DNA from: Roseivivax jejudonensis
Lineage (GTDB): Bacteria; Pseudomonadota; Alphaproteobacteria; Rhodobacterales; Rhodobacteraceae
Direction of reading: 5' to 3'
Length of the DNA stretch: 64,000 nucleotides
Assembly: GCF_900172265.1 (NCBI RefSeq)
Contig: NZ_FWFK01000007.1
Location: 217,102 to 281,101 of the forward strand
Part shown: positions 33,169 through 44,510 of the stretch, in pieces
Layout of the letters: every line of letters starts with the position of its first letter
Numbering within the stretch: position 1 is the stretch's first letter
Made by a program: the position numbers and the translations under genes
Notes under the pieces: generated by a model
Database searches by the model: none
What the model was told of the DNA's origin: nothing
Seen by the model: only the letters and a program-made list of their open reading frames with translations

Positions 33169-34976
33169 AATGCCTGTCCGATACCGATGTAGAACTGCAC
33201 GCCGTCGCCGGTGTCGCCGCCGGTGGGGCCGGCCACGTCAAAGCGGATGGGACCGATCCCCGTCTGGTAGCGCAGCCCGACACCCGCGCCGGCGTGAAAC
33301 TCGCTGTCGCCGTCGATGAAGCTGTCGCGATCGATGAAGCCCGCGTCGTAGAAGGCCACGAGGCCGAGAGCGTCGGTGATGTCGCGCCGGTACTCGAGCG
33401 ATGCCGCGAGGAACCCGCGCCCGCCGGTCTCGTCGCCGTCGCCCAGATCCACGTTCAGCGACTGGTAGGGCTGGCCGCGCACGGTGCCGCCGCCGCCCGA
33501 GTAGAACAGGTAGTCGGGCGCCGTTTCCTCGAGCTCCGAACCGACGATGGATCCCAGCTGGACCCGCGCCGCCAGAACGTTCGGGTCGCCATCGCCGAAA
33601 CCGAGGTAGTAGCGCGCGTCGGCGAAGATGCGCGCGCCGGACTGGGTGTCGTTCAGGCCCACATACGGCGTGGCGTCGACGTCGACGTAGTAGCCCTGCC
33701 GCGGATTCAGCTCGTCCGACCTCCGGTCGAAGGTCAGCCCGGTCGGGAAGGTCAGCAGGAAGAATTCGCGCTCGCCGAGGTCGTCGATCACGTCCGAGTA
33801 CCGCAGGCCGATGCCGAGATCGACCTCGAGGTCGTCGGTCAGCTCGCGCGTCGCGCCGAACGCGATCTCGGCGCGTGTCGACTCGTAGGTGGGCTCGTCC
33901 TCGAAGGCGAGCGAGCCCTGCACGTAGCCGTCGGTCCGCGGCCCGTAGATCGCCGGAATGTCGAGTCGCGAGGACAGGCTGTAATCCATGCCGCTCTCGG
34001 ACGAGCCGATATTCGACACCGATCCGTCCACGCGGAAGCGTTCGGCCCCGCCGAAGAGGTTGCGATGCAGCCAGAACGCGGTGAGCGCCGCGCCCTCCTG
34101 CGTCGAGATCTCGGCGCCGAAGCCGATCCGGCGCGGCAACTGGTCGGACACCGCCAGCGACATGTCGAGCGTGTCACCGGGGCCGAGCGCCTCGTCCTCG
34201 GTCAGCGTGACCGACGAGAACGCGCCGGTATCGCGCAGCCGCTTCAGCACCGCATCCACCTCGGACGGCGCGAATTCCTGGCCGCGCGGAAAGCCGGCGA
34301 TGCGCCGGATGGCGCTTTCGCGGACGTAGCTCGGCGTGGTGACGACCATGTCCCCGAACGTGACGTTGGGCCCGGGCGCGATGCCGATCTCCGAAGACAG
34401 CCGCGCATCGGGATGGTTGGCGATCACGCGCTCCGACGACACCTGCGCCTTGGCGTTGCCGTCCTCGCGCCACGCGGTGATGGCGACGTCCACGGCATCC
34501 TCGATCACCGTGCTTTCGGCGATCTCGCCCACGGCGTATTGCTCGGGGATCGGCGTGCGCGACGACGGCAGCGGCGCGATGTCGGCGCGCGAGAACCGGA
34601 ACTGCGGGCCGGTCTGCACCTCGACGCGGATCTGGCTGATGTTCGACGGCAGATCGAGCAGGGGGATGCCGCTGGCCTCGCGACCGTCGATCAGGATGCT
34701 GATGACACCGGAATAGTAGCCCCGCGAATACAGCCCCTCGAGAAGCTGCGTGTAATCGGCCAGTGACGTCGCCACGAGATCTTGCGGATCGGTGCGCCCG
34801 TCGTTCTCGGCCTCGGAGATCAGGGAGATGTCGCGCAGGTAGTCGCGCATCTCCGTGCGCTGATCCTCCGACGGCGCCCGCACGTTGTAGGACACATCGT
34901 CGAGCGCGACCGCCGGGCCGCCGCTCAGGATGAATGCCGTTCCGGCTGCGGCAAGGCCGCTGAGTGTCGACTTCAC
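33165..34976 (-). CDS. tamA: TamA-like Omp85 outer-membrane protein
   Basis: A 603-residue Omp85-family barrel. Signal peptide (LSGLAAAGTAFILSGGPAVA), then POTRA domains (QIRVEVQTGPQFRFSRADI; RRIAGFPRGQEFAPSEVDAV) and the C-terminal barrel with the conserved GSxSxLRGqPYqS-like loop (GGGGTVRGQPYQSL) and terminal Phe (YIGIGQAF), the outer-membrane sorting signal. It is coupled to tamB by a TTGA overlap. The operon is likely expressed constitutively. Confidence 0.93.
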   Translation of the reverse strand: MKSTLSGLAAAGTAFILSGGPAVALDDVSYNVRAPSEDQRTEMRDYLRDISLISEAENDGRTDPQDLVATSLADYTQLLEGLYSRGYYSGVISILIDGREASGIPLLDLPSNISQIRVEVQTGPQFRFSRADIAPLPSSRTPIPEQYAVGEIAESTVIEDAVDVAITAWREDGNAKAQVSSERVIANHPDARLSSEIGIAPGPNVTFGDMVVTTPSYVRESAIRRIAGFPRGQEFAPSEVDAVLKRLRDTGAFSSVTLTEDEALGPGDTLDMSLAVSDQLPRRIGFGAEISTQEGAALTAFWLHRNLFGGAERFRVDGSVSNIGSSESGMDYSLSSRLDIPAIYGPRTDGYVQGSLAFEDEPTYESTRAEIAFGATRELTDDLEVDLGIGLRYSDVIDDLGEREFFLLTFPTGLTFDRRSDELNPRQGYYVDVDATPYVGLNDTQSGARIFADARYYLGFGDGDPNVLAARVQLGSIVGSELEETAPDYLFYSGGGGTVRGQPYQSLNVDLGDGDETGGRGFLAASLEYRRDITDALGLVAFYDAGFIDRDSFIDGDSEFHAGAGVGLRYQTGIGPIRFDVAGPTGGDTGDGVQFYIGIGQAF

Positions 34977-35119
34977 GTGTTCCGCCCTCGTCCAGAAATA
35001 CGGGCTTCTGTTCGGCCCGGTGCCTGATGCACACTAGCGGCGGCCCGAAGGCCGGGCCACCCTGGCGACGATCACGTTCTTACCATGCGGCATCGGGGCG
35101 ACAGCCGCGACACGACCGC

Positions 35120-36619
<1,500 letters not shown>

Positions 36620-36787
36620 GGTGCCTCCCGTGCGTCGTCGCCTTTGCGCGAACGGTTGTTCCATGCACCCGGCGTTCCGGCAAGTCCGCGCCGCGGCGGG
36701 AACATCCTTCCGGCCGAGTCGATTTTCCTGTCATATGCGGCGGCGGGCGCGCGGCGCCCGGTCCGCCGCGAACCGATCCGAGGCCCG

Positions 36788-37459
36788 ATGACCGCTTCTC
36801 CGCCCGAACTCAAATGGATGCGCGAGGTCCAGCAGACGCGCAGCCGCCGGACGCAGGGGGCGCTCCTGGACGCGGGCGAGCGGCTTTTCGCCGAACGCGG
36901 CCTCGACGAGACCGCCGTCACCGACGTCGCCGCACAGGCCGGCGTGTCGGTGGGCGCGCTCTACCACCACTTCCGCGACAAGTCGGCGCTCTACATCGCG
37001 GTGATCGAGCGTATCGGCGAGGAGATGGCGGACACCAACGCCGCCGCGCTCGACCCACGCCGCTGGGAGGGGCAGGGCATCGCCGCGATCCTGCGCGGCT
37101 ACCTCACCTTCGTGCTGACCGAACTCGCGGGCATGCCGATGATCCGGCTTCTCGATTCGCCCGATCTCGCGCGGCTGCCCCGGCTGCGCGACCGGATCCT
37201 GGCGCAGAAGGCCGAGTTCAACCGCGGCCTGAGCGCCCTTCTGCGGGCGCGGGCGGACGAGATCCGCCACCCCGATCCCGACCGCGCCATCGCCTATGTG
37301 GTGGATTACATGACGGCGATGAGCAAATGGCGCGACACCGGCGTCATCTGGCCCAAGGAAACCGCGGGTCTGTCCGATGCCGACTACATCGAGGAGGCGC
37401 TGGCCGCCGCGTTCTGCTATCTTGGTCTGACGGAGAGCGGCGCGTCACGGCCCGCCTGA
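36788..37459 (+). CDS. TetR-family transcriptional regulator
   Basis: A 223-residue regulator. The N-terminal helix-turn-helix (RTQGALLDAGERLFAERGLD, then AAQAGVSVGALYHHFRDKSA) is canonical; the C-terminal ligand domain (PRLRDRILAQKAEFNRGLS) is typical. It lies between the ligase gene (divergent) and the hydroxylase operon, whose promoter 27 bases downstream carries a dyad. Autoregulation or control of the hydroxylase is plausible; the ligand is unknown. Confidence 0.88.
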   Translation: MTASPPELKWMREVQQTRSRRTQGALLDAGERLFAERGLDETAVTDVAAQAGVSVGALYHHFRDKSALYIAVIERIGEEMADTNAAALDPRRWEGQGIAAILRGYLTFVLTELAGMPMIRLLDSPDLARLPRLRDRILAQKAEFNRGLSALLRARADEIRHPDPDRAIAYVVDYMTAMSKWRDTGVIWPKETAGLSDADYIEEALAAAFCYLGLTESGASRPA

Positions 37460-37485
37460 CCGACAGGCGCGCCACGACCCCCGGC

Positions 37486-37513
37486 TTGACGCGCCCGGAC
37501 CTCCGCCTATAAT
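37486..37513 (+). promoter_or_regulatory. Very strong sigma-70-like promoter of the hydroxylase operon
   Basis: TTGACG at 37486-37491 and a perfect TATAAT at 37508-37513 with 16-base spacing. It drives iorA, which begins at 37621. Confidence 0.8.
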
Positions 37514-37532
37514 CCGAACCATTATTCGGGTT
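37511..37532. promoter_or_regulatory. Operator-like dyad at the hydroxylase promoter
   Basis: AATCCGAA (37511-37518) and TTCGGGTT (37525-37532) form an imperfect inverted repeat (7 of 8 bases) around CCATTA, overlapping the end of the -10 box and the expected start site, a classic repressor position. The neighbouring TetR protein is the likeliest binder, by position only. Confidence 0.5.
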
Positions 37533-37620
37533 TTGAATCGTGACGGGATCCATGACTGCGGATCCGCTTTCCCCGCCAGCCCGCCGGGCAATGCCCGGCC
37601 GCCACCGAAGGGATGCACCC

Positions 37621-38079
37621 ATGGCCAACTTCACCGTCAACGGCGAGGATGTCGCGCTCGATGTGCCCGACGACACGCCGCTTCTCTGGGCGCTGCGCGA
37701 CGACCTGCGCCTGACCGGAACCAAGTTCGGCTGCGGCATCGCCCAGTGCGGCGCCTGCACCGTGATGGTCGACGGCATGCCGCGCCGCTCCTGCGTCACG
37801 CCGGTCGGCACGCTCGAGGGCGCCAGCGTCGAGACGATCGAGGGGCTCGAGGGTCCCGAGGCCGAGGCGGTGCAATCCGCGTGGGTGCAGATCGACGTGC
37901 CGCAATGCGGCTGGTGCCAGTCCGGCCAGGTCATGAGCGCCGTCGGTCTTCTGCGTCTCAACCGCGCGCCGTCCGACGACGACATCGACAATGCGATGGC
38001 GGGCAACGTCTGCCGCTGCGCCACCTATGTCCGCATCCGGCAGGCGATCCACGACGCCGCCGCCACGCTGGAGGGCTGA
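37621..38079 (+). CDS. iorA: Molybdenum hydroxylase small subunit, 2x[2Fe-2S]
   Basis: A 152-residue electron-transfer subunit of a xanthine-oxidase-type enzyme, closest in organisation to isoquinoline 1-oxidoreductase. The plant-type ferredoxin cluster is [15 protein letters not shown] with the fourth Cys in RRSC, and the second cluster [22 protein letters not shown]. The ATG at 37621 matches the domain start. It precedes the large subunit by three bases (TGA-gcc-ATG) and lies under the strong promoter at 37486. Partner electron acceptor is probably the cytochrome at 40244. Confidence 0.92.
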   Translation: MANFTVNGEDVALDVPDDTPLLWALRDDLRLTGTKFGCGIAQCGACTVMVDGMPRRSCVTPVGTLEGASVETIEGLEGPEAEAVQSAWVQIDVPQCGWCQSGQVMSAVGLLRLNRAPSDDDIDNAMAGNVCRCATYVRIRQAIHDAAATLEG

Positions 38080-38082
38080 GCC

Positions 38083-40239
38083 ATGACCGCCCAGACCCGC
38101 CGCCAGTTCCTCGCCTCCGCCGCCGGCCTCGTCATCGGCGTCGCGCTGCCGCTCCGCGCCCGCGCGCAATCGGGCGCCGCCGCCGCGATCGGCGACGGCA
38201 CGATCGCCGAAGGCGGCTTCGCGCCCAACGCCTTCGTCCGCGTCGCGCCCGACAACACCGTGACGGTGATCTCCAAGCACATCGAGTTCGGGCAGGGGCC
38301 CTATACCGGTCTCGCCACCCTCGTGGCCGAGGAGATGGATGCCGACTGGTCGCAGATGCGCGTCGAGAGCGCCCCGGCCGACAACGATCTCTACGCCAAC
38401 CTCGCCTTCGGCATCCAGGGCACCGGCGGCTCGACCGCGATGGCCAATTCGTGGATGCAGATGCGCCAGGCCGGCGCGGCCGCCCGCGCGATGCTCGTCG
38501 CCGCGGCCGCCGAACGCTGGGGCGTCGACGCCTCCGCCATCCGCGTCTCCGGCGGCACCCTCACCGACGGCACCCGCACCGCGAGCTTCGGCGAGTTGGC
38601 CGAGGCCGCGGCCGGCCAGTCCGTGCCGGTGGAGCCGGCGGTGAAGAACCGCGACGAGTTCACCCTGATCGGCACCGACCGCCCCAAGCTCGACAGCCGC
38701 GCCAAGTCGGACGGCACCGCGCAATTCACCATGGACGTCTACCGCGACGGCATGGAGACGGTCGTCGTCCGCCGCCCCGGCGTGATCGGCGCGACGGTCG
38801 CGTCCTACGACGACACCGCGGCGCGCGCCGTTCCCGGCGTCGTCGCGGTGCACCGGATCCCGCAGGGCGTCGCCGTCTACGCCACCTCCACCGCCGCCGC
38901 GCTCAAGGGCCGCGCGGCGCTCGAGGTCACCTGGGACACCTCCGAGGCCGAAACCCGCTCCTCCGACGAGATCTTCGCGGCGTTCCGCGAGATGGCCGAG
39001 GGCGAGGCGATCGAGGCCGAGCGCACCGGCGACGCCGCCGCCGCCATCGCCGGCGCCGACACCGTGCACGAGGCCGAGTTCCTGTTCCCCTTCCTCGCCC
39101 ATGCGCCGCTCGAACCGCTCGACGCGGTGCTGGAGCTGCGCGACGGCAAGGCCGAGGTCTGGATGGGTGCGCAGTTCCCGACCGCCGATGCCGGCGCGGT
39201 CACGCAGGTGCTGGGGCTCGATCCCGCCGACGTGACCATGAACGTCATGCTGGCCGGCGGCAGCTTCGGCCGGCGCGCGCAACCGACCGCGCATATCGGC
39301 GTCGAGATCGCGTCCATCGCGAAGGCCCGCGGCGGCGACGGCGCATGGAAGCTCGTCTGGACGCGCGAGGACGACCTGACCGGCGCCTATTACAGGCCGA
39401 TCACGCTGCACCGCCTGCGCGCCGGGCTCGATTCCGAGGGCAACATCGTCGGCTGGGAAAACCGCGTCGTGAACCAGTCCATCATCGCCGGCACCCCCTT
39501 CGACCAGGGCGGGCTCGACCGCACCTCGGTCGAGGGCGCGATCGAGATGCCCTACGCACTGCCCGCCATCGCCGTCGACTGGGTCAAGGCCGACCTGCCG
39601 GTTCCGCCGCTCTGGTGGCGCTCGGTCGGGCACACGCACACCGCCTACGCCACCGAGGTGTTCCTCGACGAACTCCTCGAACGCGCCGGCCGCGATCCGG
39701 TGCAGGGCCGGCTCGATCTGCTGCGCCCCGAAGCCACCCGCGATCGCGCCGTGCTCGAACGCGTGGCCGAGATGGCCGGCTGGACCGGCGCGCGCCGCCG
39801 CGGCGACCGCGCGCTCGGCGTCGCGCTGCACGAGAGCTTCCAGACCTATGCCGCGCAGATCGCGGAGGTCTCGGACGCGGGCGGCATGCCCCGCGTGCAC
39901 CGCGTCTGGTGCGCGGTCGATTGCGGCACCGCCATCAACCCCAATGTCATCCGGGCCCAGATCGAGGGCGGGATCGGCTACGGTCTCGGCGCGATCCTTC
40001 ACAACGCGCTCGATCTCGGGCCCGGCGGCGAGGTGCGGCAGCGCAACTTCGACACCTACCGCATGCTGCGCATCACCGAGATGCCGGCGGTCGAGGTTGC
40101 CATCGTCGACAGCGACGCCGACCCCACCGGCATCGGCGAGCCCGGCACGCCGCCGATCGGACCGGCGGTCGCCAACGCCTGGCGCGTGCTGACCGGCACC
40201 AGTCCGCGCCGCCTTCCCTTCGCCCAGACAGGTGTATGA
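38083..40239 (+). CDS. iorB: Molybdenum hydroxylase large subunit (isoquinoline 1-oxidoreductase-like)
   Basis: A 718-residue molybdopterin-binding subunit with a twin-arginine signal ([20 protein letters not shown]), so it is exported folded with IorA. Domain markers: [38 protein letters not shown] with [27 protein letters not shown] and the active glutamate loop [17 protein letters not shown] near the C-terminus. Substrate cannot be told; aldehydes and N-heterocycles are used by relatives. It is followed by a cytochrome, the typical third subunit. Confidence 0.9.
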   Translation: MTAQTRRQFLASAAGLVIGVALPLRARAQSGAAAAIGDGTIAEGGFAPNAFVRVAPDNTVTVISKHIEFGQGPYTGLATLVAEEMDADWSQMRVESAPADNDLYANLAFGIQGTGGSTAMANSWMQMRQAGAAARAMLVAAAAERWGVDASAIRVSGGTLTDGTRTASFGELAEAAAGQSVPVEPAVKNRDEFTLIGTDRPKLDSRAKSDGTAQFTMDVYRDGMETVVVRRPGVIGATVASYDDTAARAVPGVVAVHRIPQGVAVYATSTAAALKGRAALEVTWDTSEAETRSSDEIFAAFREMAEGEAIEAERTGDAAAAIAGADTVHEAEFLFPFLAHAPLEPLDAVLELRDGKAEVWMGAQFPTADAGAVTQVLGLDPADVTMNVMLAGGSFGRRAQPTAHIGVEIASIAKARGGDGAWKLVWTREDDLTGAYYRPITLHRLRAGLDSEGNIVGWENRVVNQSIIAGTPFDQGGLDRTSVEGAIEMPYALPAIAVDWVKADLPVPPLWWRSVGHTHTAYATEVFLDELLERAGRDPVQGRLDLLRPEATRDRAVLERVAEMAGWTGARRRGDRALGVALHESFQTYAAQIAEVSDAGGMPRVHRVWCAVDCGTAINPNVIRAQIEGGIGYGLGAILHNALDLGPGGEVRQRNFDTYRMLRITEMPAVEVAIVDSDADPTGIGEPGTPPIGPAVANAWRVLTGTSPRRLPFAQTGV

Positions 40240-40243
40240 CCCG

Positions 40244-40843
40244 ATGCTGCAACGACTGACCCTGATCCTCGCGCTGGTCGCGGCGCCGGCGGTCTCCGAG
40301 ACGGTGAACGGCTTGCGCACGGCCGACGAGTTCGACGGCATCACGCCCGAGGCCGACCGCTCGGTCGCGCTGTTCGAGGAAGTGCTGAAGGTGGTGGAGC
40401 ATCCGCGCTGCCTCAACTGCCATCCGGTGGGCGACACCCCGCTGCAGGGCGACGCGATGGACCCGCACCAGCCGCCGGTGGTGCGCGGCGCCGCCGATTT
40501 CGGCGCCGACGGCATGTATTGCACCACCTGCCACGGCACCGCGAACGTCGCCTACGTGACCGGCGAGGGCTCGATCCCCGGGCACGAGCCCTGGCAGCTC
40601 GCACCGCTCTCGATGGGCTGGGTCGGGCTGTCGGGCGCCGAGATCTGCGCCCAGCTCAAGGATCCCGAGCGCAACGGCAATCGTGACCTCGCCGCGCTGC
40701 ACGAGCACATGGCCGAGGACGGCCTCGTCGGCTGGGGCTGGCACCCGGGCGCCGGCCGCACGCCCGCGCCGGGCACGCAGGAGGTCTTCGGCACTCTCGT
40801 CGCCGCCTGGATCGACACCGGCGCCGCCTGTCCCGCCGGCTGA
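40244..40843 (+). CDS. c-type cytochrome-like protein with two CxxCH motifs
   Basis: A 199-residue exported protein with a signal sequence ([13 protein letters not shown]) and two covalent heme motifs, CLNCHPV and CTTCHGT. The ATG at 40244 was chosen for its signal peptide; a GTG at 40232 is also possible and overlaps iorB. Its position directly after iorAB indicates it takes electrons from the periplasmic molybdenum hydroxylase to the respiratory chain, replacing the FAD subunit absent from this operon. Confidence 0.85.
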   Translation: MLQRLTLILALVAAPAVSETVNGLRTADEFDGITPEADRSVALFEEVLKVVEHPRCLNCHPVGDTPLQGDAMDPHQPPVVRGAADFGADGMYCTTCHGTANVAYVTGEGSIPGHEPWQLAPLSMGWVGLSGAEICAQLKDPERNGNRDLAALHEHMAEDGLVGWGWHPGAGRTPAPGTQEVFGTLVAAWIDTGAACPAG

Positions 40844-40941
40844 CGCCGCCCCGCGCCCGCCCGCACGGGCGGCGCGCGCCCTCACACCGCCACCTCGACA
40901 CATGCCCCGGCCGGGACGGCCCCACGCGCCGCCGGTCCCGT

Positions 40942-40992
40942 CGTCGTCTTGGCCGAAATACGCCGCGTAGCGCGAGAGGCAGCGCCTCTCGC
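40942..40992 (-). repeat. Interspersed element, copy C
   Basis: On the minus strand: a perfect hairpin GCGAGAGGC-GCT-GCCTCTCGC (40972-40992), then GGCGTATTTCGGCCAAG and ACGACGACGG. It differs from copies A/B by GCGTATTT for GAGTATTT and by the hairpin sequence. Confidence 0.75.
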
Positions 40993-41171
40993 ACCGTCCC
41001 CGACGCACCTGCGCCCGCGCCGCGACGGCCCGCCCGACGTCCCGCGACCGGCGGCGCGCCGCCTTCCCGTCGTCCCGGCGCGACTCCGAAGACCGCGATG
41101 GCCCCGTCGCTCGCACGCCACGCACGACAGGCCGGCGCATCGCGCCGCCCGTCGCCGGCGGCGCCCGTTCC

Positions 41172-41225
41172 CGTCTTCTTCTTGGTCGAAATACTCCGGA
41201 GAGCGCGAGAGGCAGAGCCTCTCGC
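41172..41225 (-). repeat. Interspersed element, copy D
   Basis: On the minus strand: hairpin GCGAGAGGC-TCT-GCCTCTCGC (41205-41225), then CCGGAGTATTTCGACCAAG and AAGAAGACGGG (41172-41200). Same orientation as copy C 230 bases away. Confidence 0.8.
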
Positions 41226-41251
41226 ACCGATCCCGCCGGGTCCGGCCGGGA

Positions 41252-42940
41252 TCAGGCCATGAGCCGGCGCGCGATCACCTGGGCCTGGATCTCGGCCGCG
41301 CCCTCGAAGATGTTGAGGATGCGTGCGTCGCACAGGATTCGGCTGATCGCGTATTCGAGCGCGAAGCCGTTGCCGCCGTGGATCTGCAGCGCGTTGTCGG
41401 CCGCCGACCATGCCACGCGCGCCGCGAGGAGCTTGGCCATGCCCGCCTCGAGGTCGCAGCGATGGCCGCGATCCTTCTCAAGTGCCGAGAAGTAGGTGAG
41501 CTGGCGCGCGACGGTGATCTCCACCGCCATCAGCGCGAGCTTGTTGGCGACGCGCGGAAAGTCGATCAGCGCGCGGCCGAACTGCTTGCGGTCCTGCGCG
41601 TAGCGCATGCCCTGGTCGAGCGCCGACTGCGCGACGCCGACCGCGCGCGCGGCGGTCTGGATGCGCGCGCTCTCGAAGGTCTCCATGAGCTGCTTGAAGC
41701 CCTTGCCCTCCTCGCCGCCGAGAAGGTTGTCACCCGACACCCGGAAGTCGTCGAAGTTGAGCGTGTATTCCTTCATGCCGCGATAGCCGAGCACCTCGAT
41801 CTCGCCGCCCGAGATCCCGGGATCCTGCCAGGGCGCGGCGTCGGTGCCGGGCGTCTTCTCGGCCAGGAACATCGACAGGCCCTTGTAGTCGTCGGTGCCC
41901 TCGACGGTCCGCGCGAGCACCGTCATCACGTGGGTGCGCGCGGCGTGGGTGATCCACGTCTTGTTGCCGTTGAGGATCCAGTCGCCGGCCTCGTCCTTGC
42001 GCGCCTTGGTGCGCAGGCTGCCGAGGTCCGAGCCGGTATTGGGCTCGGTGAAGACCGCCGTGGGCAGCGTCTCGCCGCTGGCGAGGCGGGGCAGCCACTT
42101 TTCCTTCTGCGCGTCGGTCCCGCCGGCGAGGATCAGCTCCGCGGCGATCTCGCTGCGCGTCCCGAGCGAGCCGACGCCGATATAGCCGCGGCTCAGCTCC
42201 TCGGACACCACGCACATCGACGCCTTCGAAAGCCCGAGCCCGCCGAATTCCTCGGGGATGGTCAGGCCGAACACGCCCATCTCGGACAGCTCGCCGATCA
42301 CCTCCATCGGGATCAGCTCGTCCTTCAGGTGCCACTCGTGCGCATGGGGCTCCACCTTCTCGACGGCGTAGCGGCGGAACTGCTCGCGGATCATCTCCAG
42401 TTCGTCGTCGAGCCCGGTGCGGCCCACGGTGAGCTCCGCCGCGCGCTCCTGCATCAGTGCCACGAGGCGCAGCCGCGCGGGCTGGGTGTTGCCGCCCCGC
42501 ATCAGCGTCGCCACCGCCTCGGTGCCGAGCACGCCGGTGTCCTCCATCGTCAGCCCGAGGTCGGGCAGGCGGACGATCTCGCCCTGGTTCATCTGGATGC
42601 CGCCGTGCAGCTGCCAGAGGTATTCGCCGAACGCGATCTGGTGGATCAGCTGCTCGACCTCCGAGAACTGCTCCTCGGCCACCAGCTTCTCGGCCCAGGC
42701 CTGCATCTGGCGCAGCGACTCGACGTAGGTGGCGAGCCAGGCGAGCCCGTGGGCCGCGGTCTGGTGCGTTTCGACCAGCTGGCCGGAGACGCGGCCGTCT
42801 TCCTCGACCAGGGCGCGCACGCGGGTCTTGGCGCGGTCGAGCAGGGTCTCCACGGGGCCGAGCGCCGCGCCGGTCAGCGCGAGAAGGTCGGGCAGCAGCA
42901 CGCCGCCGGAAATCGTCAGGTCCTGACCGTCATGTGCCAT
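41252..42940 (-). CDS. mcd: (2S)-Methylsuccinyl-CoA dehydrogenase-like acyl-CoA dehydrogenase
   Basis: A 562-residue FAD acyl-CoA dehydrogenase with a 150-residue N-terminal extension, the length and form of Mcd of the ethylmalonyl-CoA pathway, which oxidises methylsuccinyl-CoA to mesaconyl-CoA. Markers: FGLTIPEEFGGLGLS, TAVFTEPNTGSDLGSLRT, WITHAARTHVMTVLAR, ARIQTAARAVGVAQSALD and HGGNGFALEYAISRILCDA. ATG 42938-42940 follows AAAGGA. It would pass electrons to ETF (53873-55557). Assignment to Mcd over a generic dehydrogenase rests on length and N-terminal region. Confidence 0.8.
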   Translation of the reverse strand: MAHDGQDLTISGGVLLPDLLALTGAALGPVETLLDRAKTRVRALVEEDGRVSGQLVETHQTAAHGLAWLATYVESLRQMQAWAEKLVAEEQFSEVEQLIHQIAFGEYLWQLHGGIQMNQGEIVRLPDLGLTMEDTGVLGTEAVATLMRGGNTQPARLRLVALMQERAAELTVGRTGLDDELEMIREQFRRYAVEKVEPHAHEWHLKDELIPMEVIGELSEMGVFGLTIPEEFGGLGLSKASMCVVSEELSRGYIGVGSLGTRSEIAAELILAGGTDAQKEKWLPRLASGETLPTAVFTEPNTGSDLGSLRTKARKDEAGDWILNGNKTWITHAARTHVMTVLARTVEGTDDYKGLSMFLAEKTPGTDAAPWQDPGISGGEIEVLGYRGMKEYTLNFDDFRVSGDNLLGGEEGKGFKQLMETFESARIQTAARAVGVAQSALDQGMRYAQDRKQFGRALIDFPRVANKLALMAVEITVARQLTYFSALEKDRGHRCDLEAGMAKLLAARVAWSAADNALQIHGGNGFALEYAISRILCDARILNIFEGAAEIQAQVIARRLMA

Positions 42941-43087
42941 GTCGAAATCCTTTGTCCGATGTCCCGAGCGGGATAGGGCTTTCGCAGGTGCAGCGCAACA
43001 AAAATACCGGCGACGCAGTGTTTCGCTCACTTCGTTTCGCCGTCGATTTATGCGGTGGTCGGCGCGGCGCCTTGCTAAGGAGCGATC

Positions 43088-43858
43088 ATGGATGCTCTTT
43101 TCGCGCTCGTCAGCCCCGCCGCTCTTCTCCTGTGTCTTTCGGTCGCGCTCGTCGCCGGCGTGGTCAAGGGCATGGTCGGGTTCGCCATGCCGATGATCAT
43201 GATCTCGGGCATGGGCTCGGTCGTGTCGCCGGATCTCGCGCTGGCGGGTCTCATCCTGCCGACGCTGGTGTCGAACGGGATGCAGGCGCTGCGGCAGGGC
43301 CCGCGCGCGGCATGGGCGTCGGTCACCCGGTTCCGGGTCTTCCTCCTTGTGGGCGGGGCTATGCTGCTGATCTCGGCGCAGCTGGTGGCGCGGATGCCGG
43401 CGGCGCTGCTCTACGCGCTGATCGGCGTGCCGATCACGGCGTTCGCGGCGGCGCAGCTTCTGGGATGGCGCGGCGCGCTGCCCGGCGGCGGCGGCACGCG
43501 GGTCGAGATGGGCGTCGCCGCCTTCGCGGGGTTCATCGGCGGGCTGTCGGGGGTCTGGGGGCCGCCGACCGTGGCCTACCTCACCATGATCGGCACCGAG
43601 AAGACCGAGCAGATCCGCGTTCAGGGCGTGATCTACGGCCTCGGCGCGGTGCTCCTGACGCTCGCGCATGTCGGCTCGGGCATCCTGAACGAGCGCAGCG
43701 TGTGGCTGTCGCTCGCGCTGGTGCCGGCGGCGGTTCTCGGCATGTGGCTCGGCGGGCGCGTGGCCGACCGCATCGACCAGGCCGCGTTCCGCCGCGCGAC
43801 GCTCGCGGTGCTGCTGGTGGCCGGGCTCAACCTGATCCGGCGCGCGTTCCTCGCCTGA
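43088..43858 (+). CDS. TSUP (TauE/SafE) family permease
   Basis: A 256-residue inner-membrane protein with about eight hydrophobic segments. The repeated family motifs are present: VALVAGVVKGMVGFAMPMI in the first half and FAGFIGGLSGVWGPPTVAYL in the second. AAGGAG lies upstream of the ATG at 43088. Family members export sulfur-containing or other organic anions such as sulfite, sulfolactate or sulfoacetate; the substrate here is undetermined. Not in an operon. Confidence 0.88.
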   Translation: MDALFALVSPAALLLCLSVALVAGVVKGMVGFAMPMIMISGMGSVVSPDLALAGLILPTLVSNGMQALRQGPRAAWASVTRFRVFLLVGGAMLLISAQLVARMPAALLYALIGVPITAFAAAQLLGWRGALPGGGGTRVEMGVAAFAGFIGGLSGVWGPPTVAYLTMIGTEKTEQIRVQGVIYGLGAVLLTLAHVGSGILNERSVWLSLALVPAAVLGMWLGGRVADRIDQAAFRRATLAVLLVAGLNLIRRAFLA

Positions 43859-43910
43859 CGCGGGCGCGGCGAACGGCGCGGCACCGGGTCCGGCACGGGG
43901 TCCGGCGCGG

Positions 43911-44447
43911 TCAGGAGATCGGCATCCCGCCGCAGGCCGACGCGATCTCGGGCGCCGCCTCGGGCGGCACCACCTCGAACAGCGCGGAATAGAGGACCTC
44001 GCCGTTCTGCGTCGCGGTGAACGACCACGTGCCGACCGCCAGCTCTTCCTCGGTGTCGAAGGTGTAGGCGTTGATCGACTCCGACGCCCCGCCGAGCATC
44101 GTCACGTAGGTCTGCGCGGTGGCGCCCGACTGGGCAAAGCGCGGATGCGTGAGCGTGAGCACCACGCTGCCGTAGACCGTGCCGTCCGTCGCCTCGGTCT
44201 TCACCCCGAAGCTCAGGCCGGGCACCGCCGGCACCACGTGCGTCAGCCACTGGAACTCGGGAATCCGCTCGAACAGCTCGATATGCCCGGCGACGGTGCC
44301 GGGCGCCTCGGTCTGGCCGGTGGTGGGCACCTCGCAGAACACGCCCTGAACCGCCTCGATCCGGTCGGCGTCGTAATCGAGCGGGTCTGCGGGCTGGGCC
44401 GCGGCGGCGACGGGCGCGAGAAGGGCGAGGCAGGCAATGCGAAGCAT
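43911..44447 (-). CDS. Exported DUF3859-like protein, 178 aa
   Basis: A signal peptide (IACLALLAPVAAAAQ) and two cysteines, one in GVFCEVP and one in ASACGGMP near the end, possibly a disulfide. The phrases APGTVAGHIELFERIPEF and NGEVLYSALFEVVPPE resemble DUF3859 proteins. Periplasmic, function unknown. It lies 63 bases downstream of pckA in the same direction but probably has its own promoter. Confidence 0.6.
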   Translation of the reverse strand: MLRIACLALLAPVAAAAQPADPLDYDADRIEAVQGVFCEVPTTGQTEAPGTVAGHIELFERIPEFQWLTHVVPAVPGLSFGVKTEATDGTVYGSVVLTLTHPRFAQSGATAQTYVTMLGGASESINAYTFDTEEELAVGTWSFTATQNGEVLYSALFEVVPPEAAPEIASACGGMPIS

Positions 44448-44510
44448 GACGCGATCCTGACGCCGTGCCGCGCCGTCCGCAAGGCGGGCGGCGCGGGGCA
44501 GGGCGTGGCG

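Larger units (their letters stand above)
40844..41251. other. Gap with two inverted interspersed elements
   Basis: 408 bases between convergent genes. It contains copies C and D of the element (separate entries), with the intervening 180 bases GC-rich and non-coding. No terminator with U-tract was found; the element hairpins might act as one. Confidence 0.6.
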
